Of a stretch of 64,000 bases of DNA, positions 45,584 through 58,820 are shown piece by piece. Each line of letters starts with the position of its first letter. The stretch's first letter is position 1. The notes beneath the pieces were generated by a model. The model was not told where the DNA came from. It saw nothing but the letters and a program-made list of their open reading frames with translations, and ran no database searches. The DNA lies in the NCBI RefSeq assembly GCF_024868665.1, contig NC_079895.1, positions 27,002,709 to 27,066,708 of the forward strand, written 5' to 3'. The translations under genes were made by a program, and so were the position numbers. This DNA comes from Triplophysa rosa. Lineage: Eukaryota; Chordata; Actinopteri; Cypriniformes; Nemacheilidae.

Positions 45584-47179
45584 AATATCAGGAGTCCGCA
45601 TCTAGTTATATGGACTCAATTCAGCCGGAAAACTAGCAAAATAGACGAAGTAAAATATCAGAGCACCTTTGATTAATGTCACACACAAACAAGCACAATG
45701 AGAAACGCACTTCCCACAAACACGCATCTCTGTCTAATGCCCCTGACAAACTGTATCGCACGTGTGCTACACTATAAAATTTATTCGTAGCACAGAGTTT
45801 TTCGTAACATGTATATACAGTATGTCGCACTGTACAGCCCTGTCTGTAAATTTAACTATAGCTGTCGTCTACACAAACAGATGATAACAGTGTTTTTTTT
45901 TTTTTTAGGTTTTTTAATGTGTGAGCCTTTTGAATGGATTTTGAGTTTGGCTTTATCATCCATCAGATTGCTCTGATAGTGACACCAACAATGTATCGTT
46001 CCTCATTTTCTTTATTGTTGTAGTTGTGCTGTGGATTCCACTGATCCCACAGATGTATTTCTCAAACGTATTGTTATTGTTATCGGTGTGAAAGAGCCTT
46101 TAGATAATCATCTGTTCAGTGACAGACTGGTTTTCCTCAACCATGCTCTGGCTCAGAAAAAAATGCGTGTGAAAATTAATATCAAATCAATCAAAATTGA
46201 ATCAAAAACCTTTGTTTCATTTTGACTGCTTTAAGGTTGTAGTTACTGCATTTCACCTTTGTATGACATGACACATTGTATGCATTGCAACGAAAACATT
46301 CATGAAAATCAGTAGTAGTTAAACAAGTTATTTCAGATAGGGATGTGCAAAAATACACACTTCCAAAATTGACTCATTTCAGGGTTGTGTAAACCGTTGG
46401 TTCACCGTGCAGTCTTATGAAAGCGCTGTAGTAATTTTAGGGTAGACCGGACGTGTTTCTTGGGTAACAGTTACAGGACTTTTATGATCTTGTGCCTAAA
46501 ACAGCTGGATGGACAAAGGAATAAAGTATAGCCATCTCGAGAAGCATTTCTGCTTGTAATTTGATTGTGTCTAAAAACACCGTTTATGTTGGAAACTTAT
46601 TTACAGCGCGAGTCTGAGATGGGATGCAATATCTGTCTGAATGTCTGTTTTGACAGAGCACAGCTCACTCGTGACGGCACCGGTTATTGTGCAAGTAGTC
46701 AATGAGACGATCATCATCATGACCATCTCTGATTGTAAGAGAACTTCTCCAGTCTAGGCCGTCCATCCCATGCAGAGCGGTGGACCTTCAAGAAACTGCT
46801 TCTGAAACTAATGAGGTTATTTAAAATCCATTGTGTGTGTTTTCACAGTTTCAGAGAATAGATTCTTGTTTGTTGCTTTATAATAGAGCTAGACTGATCC
46901 GGGTTCAGCAAGTTGAGTATCCATCTGTTCTCCGTTGCTTTTGTGTTCACGTGAGTCTTACATGATCTTGTGGATCAGAGTAAATTCTTTGGGTATGTTT
47001 AGGGGCAGTTTTTTGGACCCTCAGAGTAAACTTGTGTAAGTGATTTTACAGGAAGTAGATCATATCATTTTCAGTGCAGTTTTTTGTTATGGACCTTTAT
47101 CAAGGAGGCAAAAAGCGATGCACTGCTTCGCTTAGCGGATATTTTCTTCTATTTTATTTCTGTTGTTTCATTAACGGTT

Positions 47180-47640
47180 TTTCCGAAATCGCCTACTTCC
47201 ATACTATATTGGCGAAAATGAGTATGGGTCATGAATAGTATGTCCGAAACCTCAGTATGCAAAAAACAGTAGGCGAGAAAATCCCGGTTGGTCTACTAAC
47301 GCTGAGATTGGTGAGTGTGGATCGGATGGACACATATCTATCCCATGATGCCACGGGAGCTGAGCAACGGTCACATTTCAAAAGTAAATCAAATAAATAT
47401 AGTGGAAAACTTTAAGGCGGACGTCTGTTTTTAACGTAAGTGCCAATAAATGAATTTCCCGTGACTAAATTGTGTTCTTATCAAAGCTCAGGTATAGGTT
47501 GTTGTTAATACTTCATAGGTCAAAGAGCATACGGGTCACATGACCATAAAACATGGCAGACGCAGTGTGTCCCAAATGTATTCATACTACTCCCACTCAT
47601 ACTATATAGAACGTAGTGTTTTAACGGCCGATAGGTAGCT
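47180..47640. repeat. diffuse dispersed repeat (agtatgtcc/actactcccactcata)
   Basis: tcatgaatagtatgtccgaa at 47229 and cattcatactactcccact near 47580 face each other as partial inverted ends. A common cyprinid repeat type. Borders unclear. Confidence 0.45.
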
Positions 47641-47992
47641 ACTTATTCAAATAATGCGGGCGGCCGGACTATACTTTTGCCTTAAGCGGTGTCTGTTTGG
47701 TGGTGGTTTGTAGGTGGTTGCCAGGGTGTTGCTATGCAGTTGCTAAGGTGTCGTTAGTGCGACAGTTGAACATTTTCTGTGGTAAATATCTGTTTCTCAC
47801 ATTTGACATGTCATATGATTTCAATAAGATGAGAAGACATATTATTTTAAAGCGAGCAATTCTCATATGCAAACAAATCTGTTTGCGGCCAAACACCTAT
47901 AGTGGACCGCAGAGTAGTTGCTGAAGTTACCTACTGTACTTCCAGTCTGACAGGAAACAGCCTAAGGCTGAGACAGCACACATCAGCACTGG

Positions 47993-47995
<3 letters not shown>

Positions 47996-48059
<64 letters not shown>

Positions 48060-48205
48060 CTCTCTCTCTCTCTCTCCTCGTCTCTCGTCTCTGTCTCTGG
48101 TCTCTGTCTCTGTCGCTGTCTCTGTCTCTCTCTCTTCTCTCACTCTTCTCTCTCTCTCTCTCTCTCGCTTCTCTCTATGTCTTCCGTCTCTCGTATCTCT
48201 GTCTC

Positions 48206-48236
<31 letters not shown>

Positions 48237-48325
48237 CTCTCTCCCTCTCTCCCTCTCTCTCTCTTCCCCTGTCTCTCTCTCCCTGTTCTCTCTCTCTCTC
48301 TCTCTTCTCTCTTCTTCCTCTCTCC

Positions 48326-48356
<31 letters not shown>

Positions 48357-48528
48357 CGCTCACTCTCTCTCTCTCTCTGTTCTCTCTCTCTCTCGTCTCT
48401 CTCTCGTTTCACTCTCTCCTCTCTCTCCCTCCTCTCTCTCTCTCTCTCTCCCCGCCCACTCTCTCCTACCCTCTCTCATCGTCTCTTTCTGCCTCTCTCT
48501 CTCTCTGCCTCTCCCTCTCTCTCTGTCA

Positions 48529-48601
<73 letters not shown>

Positions 48602-48602
48602 A
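47996..48602. repeat. 600-bp (CT)n polypyrimidine tract
   Basis: Almost uninterrupted ctctctct with occasional g/t changes. The long Ser/Leu (plus) and Arg/Glu (minus) open frames are artefacts. Confidence 0.97.
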
Positions 48603-49297
48603 CACTAATAACCGCACCTGGATTGACTCCTCTGTGAAACATCTGAGCGCTGCAGATGGCACACAACACTGTTTGGCCTCATAATCTACGGTGGATAATC
48701 TGATGCAGACAGGAGGTGGAACAGCCGGTGAAAACACTACAGTCTCCTATTCATCAAAAGACGCTAATGAAGATGATGAGAGACTTCAGAAGACCCTTAA
48801 AATCACAGACTCAACAGTCAACACCTGGAAGAAATGTGTTTAGTTCATGTCTATCCAAAAGTACTGAAAGTATTTCACATGCACAAGAAATGGAATATAC
48901 AGTTCTGCTTGTTAATGTCTAATTTACAAAAATTATTGGTTTTGTACAATTGTGCAAAGATTTGAGAGCACTTACCTGTGGCAATTTCAGTATTTGTTTG
49001 TTTTTCGACAGAAGCGTTTATTGAATCAGCTGGTTCATTTTGGTTCAGACTGATGCACAGGATGCACTTGTGTTGATTCACCCAATCCGCTTTTTTGCTT
49101 GCTCAAGGCTTTTTGTGTGCAGTATACGTCATCCGGGGGCACACTTTAGGATGAGAGTACAGCAAACGCTCACATCCTGACATCACATGTCTATCTTCCA
49201 AGAAGCAATTCAAAGCTATTAAACAAAAACATCATGGTTTGATTTTTGTTCAGGCGGTGGCCCATTTCAACCACTGCACATCGCTGCTAAAGAACCA

Positions 49298-50293
49298 GGG
49301 GTCTCATTTATAAAACTGTGCGTACGATCCTTACTAAAAGTGTACATGCGCCCGAAAACCAAAAATAGCGTACGCCAAAAAATATTCAGATTTATAAAAC
49401 CGTGCGTACACACCTCTAAGCAATATTCGCTTTATAAATGATAGATCACCTGCAAATGTGCGTACGAGAATCAGCCTCATAATTATTATTATATTAAAGC
49501 CAAAGAAGGTCTCTGCAGCATTTAAATGTTTACAGCATTTAGACTGATCATTAACACCTCATTAAAATCACCTCGTTAATTAGTGGCGTCCTTCACCTGA
49601 GATAAAATTTGAAGACATAATTGTTAGAGACGAATGTTTCTTCATCCCGGTTTTGTTATGAATATAGTTAGGACTGATAACGACGACATAAAGAGAAACG
49701 ATTGTGCGAGAGCTTAATGGCTGTATTTCCAGACTGACATTTGATGATCATGCACAGTATTTAAGGAAAATATATTTAGTATTTATTTACACTGTGTTCT
49801 GCAGTTATGGTATTTGATGCTGTCCTATATTCCATGCAGTCGGACCATCTCCTCCTCATGCGCTCATAGTGTGATGGTGAGACAGCGCTGATTAAATATT
49901 TAGATTGAATTTTTATTTAAGATTTGAGTTGGATTTTACAGGAAGGTGCATGAAACAATTATCACTCAATACAAGCGCAAATAACTCTGCAGATTTAATC
50001 TTCGTTGATAATGTGGATCTTTAACGGATACGAGGTTGAATTAAATGTGTGTGAGGCATTAATGCTTATAATCGTTTTTATCACACTTACTTTCTGCAAT
50101 CTAAGTTCACTAACTCACCATTTGTGTCGCCCCTTGTCTCCAGAATGTGCACGTATGGGTCAGAGTTTGCTTACAGGTGCGCAGATTCTCCTGTCAAGTT
50201 TGTTTTTAATAGATCACAACCTTTGCGTGGAAAGTGGCATACGCACGTTTCCAGCCCGTTTTGTGCATACGCAACGTTTATAAATGAGACCCC
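49298..50293. mobile_element. inverted-repeat DNA transposon, 996 bp
   Basis: The perfect 17-base termini ggggtctcatttataaa (49298-49314) and tttataaatgagacccc (50277-50293) are followed inwards by further similar words (gtgcgtacg, gcgtatgcac). No transposase frame was found. It abuts the left tip of the element at 50293. I associate this terminus with ISL2EU/Harbinger-type families, unverified. Confidence 0.82.
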
Positions 50294-51107
50294 AGGGCTG
50301 TCCGTTAACTTTTAAATTTTTCTGAGATCTGTATTTTGAATGCTTTACTATACAGTAGTAAATACATTTGTCCATAAAAAATACTATATAAATACTATAG
50401 TATTCACTACAGTAAACTGCAGTAAAATTCTTGTGTACTATAGTATATTTGAACCTTACTATAGTAAATATTAAAGTATACTATAGTGTTTACTACAGAT
50501 TATAAATTTACTACATTTTATCATCTGGTTCAAATTAAGATGACTTTTATTTTGGCGGGTCGCGGCGAAGACGCTTGAGCTTCAATGTGTTTGACAGTAG
50601 CTTTACTCAAACATTGAAATGCTCGTAAAATAACTCAGAACAACTCTGTGGATGAAGTTCATGTGTTCATGTCTTCATATAGTAAGATACAGACAAATCC
50701 ACGAGTGTCACGCTTGTAACATGTTAAAGTGTGCAAATTATTCACTCATAGACGCGCAGAACAAGCAGATGACATATTTAAATAGTAACGTTAGAATTAC
50801 GCTTTCGTGATTGCTTACATGTTTTCCCACATCTAGGGCTCTAGATCAATGGACTCGATGCAGCCGAAAAACAAGTTTTAATTGCAAAAACTAAAAAACG
50901 AAAATAAATAGTGGTGCGCCATTAATTACCTCACACACGAACAAGCACAGTGACAAACACACTTCACACAAACATGCGGCTCTGTCTAATGCACCTGCCA
51001 AACTGTATCGCACACGTGCTACACTATTACATTTATTCGTAGCACAGAGCGATTTTTTCGTAGCATGTGTGACATATACAGTATGTGCTGTACACTGTAC
51101 AGCCCTG
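50293..51107. mobile_element. hAT-like non-autonomous element, 815 bp
   Basis: CAGGGCTGTCCG...GTACAGCCCTG, the uninterrupted sister of 43267-45842. The right flank agaacacc resembles aagaacca just left of the neighbouring 996-bp element, as if one 8-bp duplication had been split by a later insertion at its left tip. Not coding. Confidence 0.72.
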
Positions 51108-52829
51108 AGAACACCGTCACACTTTCATACTGTAGTAAGACATTAACTGTTGACATTCAGCTTCTGTAATAACTGCCACAGTTTAATTTATATTCTTGCC
51201 AACCGTGTACACAACATCATATTTACAACGATCTGCACGGCACGGCAGCCTGTTTTATTCTGCTACATAACAGCAGATGGGATGTTGACGTGATACATTT
51301 TGTTTTCTAGAGTACAGATTCATCAGTTTTACTAATGAATACAGTATGTAGTGTGCCAATGAAACGCTAGACCAGAAGTACACGAGTATGCAGACATGAC
51401 TGATGCACTGAAAGCATGCGGGAACAGAAAAACAGGTCTCATCGCATCCGCTTCAGGTCTTTTGTATGTGATGCGTTACAGTGTAACGGTTAGCTGTTTT
51501 ACTCAAAATGCCTTCAAGAAACTAGCAAAGATGGACATAATGGATGTCAATCACATATCTAAAACATTTCGTTTTTATTGCTGCTGTTTTTTAAGATGTG
51601 TATTGAGGTTTACGTATGGTGTAGGTGTACATGTCAAGGACTATAGGGATAGGATTTCACTTAATGCATTAATATTACATAGACGCTGTTATGTAAAAGT
51701 AATAAGATACTGGATGCCATGTTATACTGTCAATATATAGCCACTGCAAAGCCTTTCTCCCACTTTACAGAGCGTAACATTAAGTATGCTTTCAACACAG
51801 ATCATATAAACAATAAACAAGAGATTTTAATTTCATTTTTGAAATCATATTTGATGTTAAAAATCATCCAATTTCTGAGGGGAAATCCCAGTCAAGGAGG
51901 TCTTTGTTACCATGGAAACCATGGCAGAAGAGCTCATCAGTGGCCTTCCAGTCCTGTGAAACACTGCAAATGCTGTAATTCATTTTACACCTGCAAAAGC
52001 GCAGTGTTTATAGTTATCAGTTACTATATGGCAACACAGTTGTATGTTTTACATTTTGTTTGCTGTGGTTCATAAAATAAGAGTTTATTCACTCTTAAAA
52101 GAACTAAGAATTTCAACTTTTTTATTATTCTGCTTGGGTTGCTTTGTGACTTTTAGGGGATAATCTGAAACTCGCTTTGGAGAAAACGAGTGAGAAAATG
52201 ACTTGTTACTTTCACAATTTCATATACATTTTAATGTAAAACACACACACATTTACACAGAGTTTTGTCATCCTTCCTTGAATTGAAGGCACAACAGAAG
52301 GACAGTAGTTTGAGATGTGTGACTGACACACACATTGTGTCCCGGGCTGTTGGATTGTTGCTGGAGTTAAAGCACAGTGACGTTTTCTGTAGGAGATCTT
52401 GTGCGGCTGTAAGTCAGTGACGCTGATCTGTCCGTGCGTAGTATGAAGCTCACAGGCTCCTCACATGTCAAACGCCAAATGTTTGCAAGCATTTGTAATC
52501 AGTACCAAACTCACCCGAGTTTGTGCTTTCACTAGAAATGGGCGTAGTATGGAATTTCTAAATGGTATTTTTATATTCCGGCACATCAAACTGAATTCAG
52601 AATGATCTGTGCATGTGCCGTGACTCTCTGTAGAACCGCTGAGCAGCACAGCTGATAAACCTGTCTTTATATGTATATGTACTTATATGTTGAATGGATC
52701 CGCTTCTAAATAGGAACCAGTTCTTGGTTCCTACAAACAAACTTCTACATGCTTTGCATATCAGCCACAGTAAATAAACACAGAACAAGAGAAGTACTCT
52801 TGTACCAGTCAGAAGTGTGGGGTCACTTA

Positions 52830-53080
52830 CAGCGATAGATCGGCCAAAATAAAATAAAAACTCAGGCGTCTTTTAAGCACTCTTGTGTGCTTTAAGATGT
52901 GGAAGAGAAAAAAAGATTTTTCTAAAAAATATGTCTCAGCAGTTTTTTGATCATACGATGGTCAATGGGGCTCAATTTTGTTTGGTTGCCAACATTCTTC
53001 AAAATATCTTCTTTTGTGTTCTGCAGTATAAAGACATACAGGTTTGGAATGACATGAGGACGAATAAATTATGAAAGTTT
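52830..53080. repeat. dispersed repeat (cttcttttgtgttctgcag family)
   Basis: cagcgatagatcggccaaaa to gacgaataaattatgaaag, including atcttcttttgtgttctgca. Same family as 5680-5930 and 12070-12295. Confidence 0.75.
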
Positions 53081-53325
53081 AAATCCAGGTTTATTTGTTG
53101 GTGGGTAACATGTTGCTTTATTGTGACCTTAGTCTGTGATTTTGGAGAGACAGTATTGCTTTTTTTCAACTTGAACTTGTATGACTTTAACAGCTGCGCA
53201 GTGGTGCTGCAAACGTGATATGTAGGACATTTGTTCTTTAAAATAATGTACTGATGGAATGTTAACCAGAGTGACACCTACAGGGTTGATTTTGATTTAA
53301 AGACAGAACTCATTTTGATCATTAT

Positions 53326-53969
53326 AGGGCTTTTCACACTTGAAATCGTTAACCTCGGGTTATTCTAAACCCCAGGTAAACAGAATCCTGGGCTATCTGT
53401 TTCACGTTTCACACAAAGCAGTGCTTATTACCCTGCCTGGGTATTCATAACCTGACAATTCACACTTTACATCACCAAACCCTGGGTTAACATTCTTATT
53501 TGCACTGTCAACAGTCATGATTGGATAAATACTGCAGCGTCAAACTGACCGAATAAAAATAGTGCATGGTCCCTAAAAATAACCGAAAACCTCGTTGTTC
53601 CGCATTCGAGAAAAACTGACGCCTAGCAAATCCTTTTTGGCAGTTTTAAGCCTCTTAAGACGTTACTTATTCAAATAAATAAAAAACTCAAAGGATTGTT
53701 TACAGTTTCTGTGACTGTGCACAGCTTGTGAAATGAGGTAAGCGCTGTTCAGTTTTTGATTGGGTGTCTGTTGCTAAGCGTCTGGTCGTATCTTTCTAGC
53801 CCGCTTCGTTTCACACTGCACACGTTTGGCACCGCAATGCAGGGTTAACCCTTCATAACCCCGGGTAAAATGCTTCAAAATTACAAGTGTGAAACGTTCG
53901 TTTACCCGGGGTTAAAAGCGGGGTTTAGAATGAAGATAACCCGGGGTTAAGCGCAGTGTGAAAAGCCCT
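53326..53969. mobile_element. inverted-repeat element, 644 bp, with 3-bp TSD
   Basis: The perfect 15-base termini agggcttttcacact and agtgtgaaaagccct are flanked by tat on both sides (alternatively read as TTA shifted by one). A 3-base TWA-like duplication suggests PIF/Harbinger. Subterminal arms are rich in aaccctgggttaa-type palindromes. No long frame. Confidence 0.8.
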
Positions 53970-54916
53970 TATGAGTGTTAGGAATCTCACTGGATGTAGT
54001 CCACTAGAGAATGACGTCGGATCTTATTTGAGGAATAGTCATGCATCATTAATATTGAGTGTTTTTAGTGTTTAGAGTCTCTATCTAAACTGCTTGGCAA
54101 CTTAATATCACATCAGTTAAGCAGTAAATTCTTTAGGTTTCAGTGAGTGTCATTGAATTCACTTTGACATAAATGATGTGAGAGAGGTTTGAGATGTGCC
54201 GGTGTAGAGACGGGCTCAGACAGTATCAGATGGAACTCAACACTCGTGGACCACACTAGGTGTCGCCGGGTCCAGTTATCAGACAACATTGATCTCCTGT
54301 GTGTGTGATCCATTTAGACCTTCTCTGTAAATACGGTTCTGTCATGAGGTCTTGCTCTTTTTCACAAATGACCTTTGAGGGCTGAAAGATCTTTTCTTCT
54401 CTCTCTTGTGAAGTGTTGCAGAGAGAGAGAGAGAGATGCGAGTTCAGTTACTACGGTGTAAAAACTAAGTGTGTTCTCGTCTTGTGCTCAGGGAACCCAA
54501 CACATCTCACCGACTGACTGATGCTGTTACGTAGACCAAATCGAACATGAATATTTATTCAAACAGTCATGCATAAAATAAACCACAGAGCTCAATGATC
54601 CGGCTGTAGATGGCAGATATTCTTTAGCTCCGTTCTGTATTATGTGAGTTTGATGTTTCTCCTCGTGTGCTGTTGAATTCCCTGCTAACGGAGTCCAAAT
54701 AAGGCACTTGTAGCTTGTTTATATTCAATGTACTATAAAAACACCGTTACGTGCACAAGTATTCGTGTGAAATGATAATTATAAATGCACACATGCAGCT
54801 TCCCTTTTCTCGTCAGGTTTCTGTCTGGTTGAAGCGTCTCTTTAGACTTGTTCATTGTGTTTGGTCTGAAATGCCCTTGTTAAAGAGGATGTGAGCAGAT
54901 GATGATGTAAAGCGTA

Positions 54917-55169
54917 GGCCGTTTCTCAATTCCAAGAACGCAAAGAACGGACTTGTGTTCTCATGGAGACCGGTCTTGCGAGGCAGCCTCGGAAAAACAA
55001 ACTTGGGTGGACGCGCCGCATTGAGGTCAAGCGGATTCCCTAGAAGTCTGCATACGCTACATTCATGCGTTCTCTGCTCTTGTGTTCTTGAGTATTGGAA
55101 GCGGACTTTGACGGTTATTGATGATGTAGAGCGAGAACACGAGGACATAACGCATATTGAGAAACAGCC
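54917..55169. mobile_element. MITE-like inverted-repeat element, 253 bp
   Basis: ggccgtttctcaat (54917) and attgagaaacagcc (end 55169) pair with one mismatch. Subterminal cttgtgttctc/gagaacacgag words are also inverted. No coding potential. Confidence 0.65.
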
Positions 55170-56974
55170 ATAGTGTGAATGTAAAGAGACAGGTGTATTG
55201 CTGTATGTCGGTGCGCACTGTGTTCTTATTGAGCGTAAGCTACTCTTTAAAACGTTCTCAACGGCCTTTATCACCTCACGTGAATCAAACGGCACAAAAT
55301 ATAATGACATTTTATTGCATCACATCACTTCTGAAAGCTGTCCGAGGCTTTCTTCTGTTTAGTAACTGACAATCATATCACTCTCTGTCCTCCAGGACTC
55401 CAGACTTATGTCTGTCATGAGCTGTGGAGTGGTCCAGCTTTAGCGTTCGCTATCCCCGCTAGAACTGAAAAATCTACAGCGACGACACAAAATATACTGT
55501 AAAGAGGAAACGGTATTTGGGGAATTTTAATTTGAGTTTTTCCCATTTTAATACCTGAATGCTTAATGGTTGATAATCAAAACATTTACCGCGTGTGTGT
55601 GTGTGGACTTGGTATTTATATCCCGGTGGGGACCTAAACCTGAATGCGAAGATAATAAAACATACATGTGCGTGCGTGCAATTCACAGCTCAATTAATAT
55701 GTGTTCGCCCAGCGCTGGAGGGGACCGCGAGACCCTGTCAATTATACATTATGCAGTGTTTGTGTTCTCCTCAGAGTACTTGCTAAGCATGTTTGTGCTG
55801 GGAAGAGCCGTACAGATGTATCCTGTTATCTCGGGTGTAACTGTGCCTACTCATGAAACGACAGTTTTCTCAAACCGTCTCACACCACAGTCAGAATGAC
55901 TGTGTGTGTGTGTTCCTTTGGGTCCAATTACGCTGGACATGCTCCTCCGTACCGCATGACTAATCAATAGTGTTGCAGGGAGACACATGCAGAGACTACA
56001 GCACATACAGTACACACACACACACACACTTATACTCGACAGGGTGAGTCATCACGCATTATTCCCCAACACACTTACATTAATGCTCATACTGTACGTG
56101 TATCATTGTCACGAATCAGTGTCAAGCCCAGCATTGAGAATCAATAAGCAAACTGGAAGCAAAACACTGAAACCAAATGACTTTCTTGACATGAAGTGCC
56201 ATTAACGTCTTCTAGAACGTTCTTCCTTAGATTGAGCACTTGCATTCTGGACCGGATATTGACCCATACGAAAGAAAACCACAGAAAAGATTTATGTAAT
56301 ATGTCGGTTGTTTCTTCTGAGAAAAAGAGTCAAGACAAGAAGAGATGTCAACAATGTGTCAAACTGAGCTCAGATTTGTCAAGTCTGCAATCAAAAGTCA
56401 ATGTTATTGAAGATCTCAATATGATATGAACTCAAACATTTCTCATCACATTTACCCAAATCCAGATTATTTTGTCATTACAACTCTGATGGCCCCACAA
56501 AAAACATTCATAGCCCAAACCTTCACTAGAGACTATCCGTTTATCTGTTATACCGTTTACAGAGCTTTCCGTGGCATTAGTAAAACATCCTTTTTTACTT
56601 TAAATTAAAGTTTAAGTTATTATTGGTGCTTCTTAAAGTGCCCATTGTGTTCTATTTTTAAGTGTCCCAATATTGTATACGAGTCCCCAACAACAGGTTT
56701 AAATGCATCCGAGGTCAAATAACGCTGTCATTTTCTCAAAATATGCATTTAATATCACCTCATTTCTCAAAGATCTCTAAACGATTCCCTCCAAGCAGTT
56801 CGAAGATTCAGTTTCTCTAAACCCCGCTCTTCCACAAGCCCACTGTGCTCCGATTGGTCGGCTACCCCAGTCTGTTGTGATTGGTCTTTCCGCGTAGACG
56901 CACTACTACATTTCAGCTCTTGGAGGCTTATTAGTAACTTACACAAAGATTATTAGTACACAGAGATACTAAGG

Positions 56975-57400
56975 TTACAACATGACATCGATTTGTGTTA
57001 AAAAGATAATGACACTTATGTACGCGAAAGGACCCACAGCTAAACAGTAAGCACAGTACAGTAAAGCCACATTAATGCCGCAATGCTAACGTAACTGACT
57101 TATGAAACATTACATCATATCAACGAAATCCATCCACATCCTTTATCATGAATCCAAGTAATAAAAACGACAGACACTCGACATTAAACGACACATTTTT
57201 ACACTTATGGAAGCGAACTGGACCCACAGCTAAACAGAAAAAATATTGTAACTGTTATATGCGTTAGCCGCAATGCTAACGTGACTGACTTATGAAACAT
57301 TACAGCATATAAACTAAATCTATTCAAATCCTTTATCACAAATTCAAGTAATAAAAACGACAGACACTCGACATTAAACGACAGATTTTAAGACAATAGT
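56975..57400. repeat. tandem duplication of a roughly 190-bp unit
   Basis: Unit 1 (about 57010-57200) and unit 2 (about 57202-57390) share ggacccacagctaaacag, ctgacttatgaaacattaca and gacagacactcgacattaaa in the same order. Confidence 0.88.
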
Positions 57401-58557
57401 GGGCTCACACCGGATTATCAGAACTATTTCAATAGGACAGTAATAGCTGCTGTAAGTGTACACCACAAAATGAGCGATTTTCAACAATCAATTGAAGATA
57501 TAACTTACACGTCTTACAGGTTGTGATTCAGAGATGTTTATTGGTCCAAATAAAGTCATGCTGACCCATCTTCCATGAACAAGAGTTTAGCAAGTCCCAC
57601 ACTGAACTCGCCAAGGTTGGAGAACAAGTTGTCAGTAATATGACAAAAGGTTTGGATTATACTGCTGTGCAATCGTGGGGAAAATATTTGAATCCTTCCT
57701 TGGGATTTGGAAGTAAAATCAACTACATGCTTGATTTTGCAGCACAGAAAAAGCGTCTACAGGATGTAAACACGAAAACTATCAGAAGTGTTTGTGGGTT
57801 AATTATGCAGATGTGTTAATTCGTTACCTGGAAAGGTTACACTCAAAAGACTCGAAAACGAAACGACTCGTTAGGACAGTTTGGAGTCGACTCCTTATTT
57901 TGGGAGACAATATCTTGATTTATCATGGACTTTTTTGATTAACAACTTTGCAGATCTTTAACATTGAAGGAAAGCTACGTCACACACTGAAATACTGTCA
58001 ATTTTAGGACATCCAGGTAACGTGCTCTTTAAAGAGTGATAACAGACCCATTAATGGATTCATTAGTCATTAAATTCCTTTCGATTCAGAACTGTAGTCA
58101 ATCCTTAAACCCAGCGACTGTCAGACGGTTGATAGACTCTTGCTTAATGACGCAGAAAAGATAAAGAACATAATGAGTCGTGCTCAATGCTGATTGGACG
58201 ATTCCTATGATCAATGGAAATCCAATTTCCAACTCTTCATGTCATTCACCGTGCCTGTGTTTTATAACACATCATAGCTTTTAAAAGTACAGTAATAACC
58301 AGTTAACATGAGAATTACATTATGTCCGTCATATTACATTATGTCTGTCATAATAACATGGTCAGGAAAAAGAAAACATCACAGGCTTAACAAATCTTTC
58401 ATTTGGGTGTGGTTTAGTTAAAAAGATGTTCAGTTGAATAAGTCGTATCACCATGTCGAGTTGAATGTGTTGAAATGGTTTTTATTACAGTGTAATTGTT
58501 GTTGCCGCGTTCAGATATCTCTGCTGATCTCACATTCTCCCTTCATTTGTGTTTCAG

Positions 58558-58820
58558 GTAAAAGTGCACGAGGATTCGCTGGTCATGCTGCGCTTTACAG
58601 GAACTACAGAAGTCTGTAAATAAAAAGAAAGAGAGAATCGAAAGAGAGACGGAGGCAGAGAGGCCCCGTTATCATGTCTCGCCATCATAGCCGAGCCACC
58701 AGCCTGGAGGAGAAGGGTGCCACGCCCATTCACAAGAGCTCCACCTCTTCACACAAGAGCTCCACCCCCACACACAAGAGCGCATCCTCGTCCTCTTCCT
58801 CTCAGAGAGACAGTCGACAG
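58558..58820 (+). CDS. osbpl6: osbpl6 first coding exon (with 5' UTR part)
   Basis: The acceptor TGTGTTTCAG at 58557 starts the exon and the ATG is at 58674. It encodes residues 1-49, Ser/Thr/His-rich. It ends ...SQRDSRQ at cgacag|GCAAGA: a GC donor, since no GT keeps the conserved boundary. The next exon joins in phase 0. Human has an extra segment (SIHILERT...) after this point that I do not find here. Confidence 0.85.

Larger units (their letters stand above)
43267..45842. mobile_element. hAT-like element carrying two nested insertions
   Basis: The ends CAGGGCTGTACG and GTACAGCCCTG match those of the 815-bp element at 50293-51107. The backbone segments 44720-45180 and 45590-45842 align with that copy (shared actatagtatttactatag, gacttttattttggcgggtc type and ttattcgtagcacagag). 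The extra length is explained by insertions at 43440-44710 and 45205-45583. No clean 8-bp duplication was found. Confidence 0.7.
41823..58557 (+). other. long non-coding stretch between rbm45 and the first osbpl6 coding exon
   Basis: No protein-coding exon was recognised. It is either intergenic or the 5' UTR intron of osbpl6. Notable contents are listed separately. Nothing specific was seen at 41830-43200, 45850-47900 (apart from a diffuse repeat at 47180-47640), 48610-49290, 51110-52820, 53970-54900, 55180-56700 and 57400-58550. Confidence 0.6.

Noticed and set aside
47902..48684. Long open frame rich in Ser/Leu across the CT tract, with Arg/Glu-rich frames on the other strand
   Set aside because: Pure product of (CT)n periodicity; no complex sequence, start context or splice evidence.
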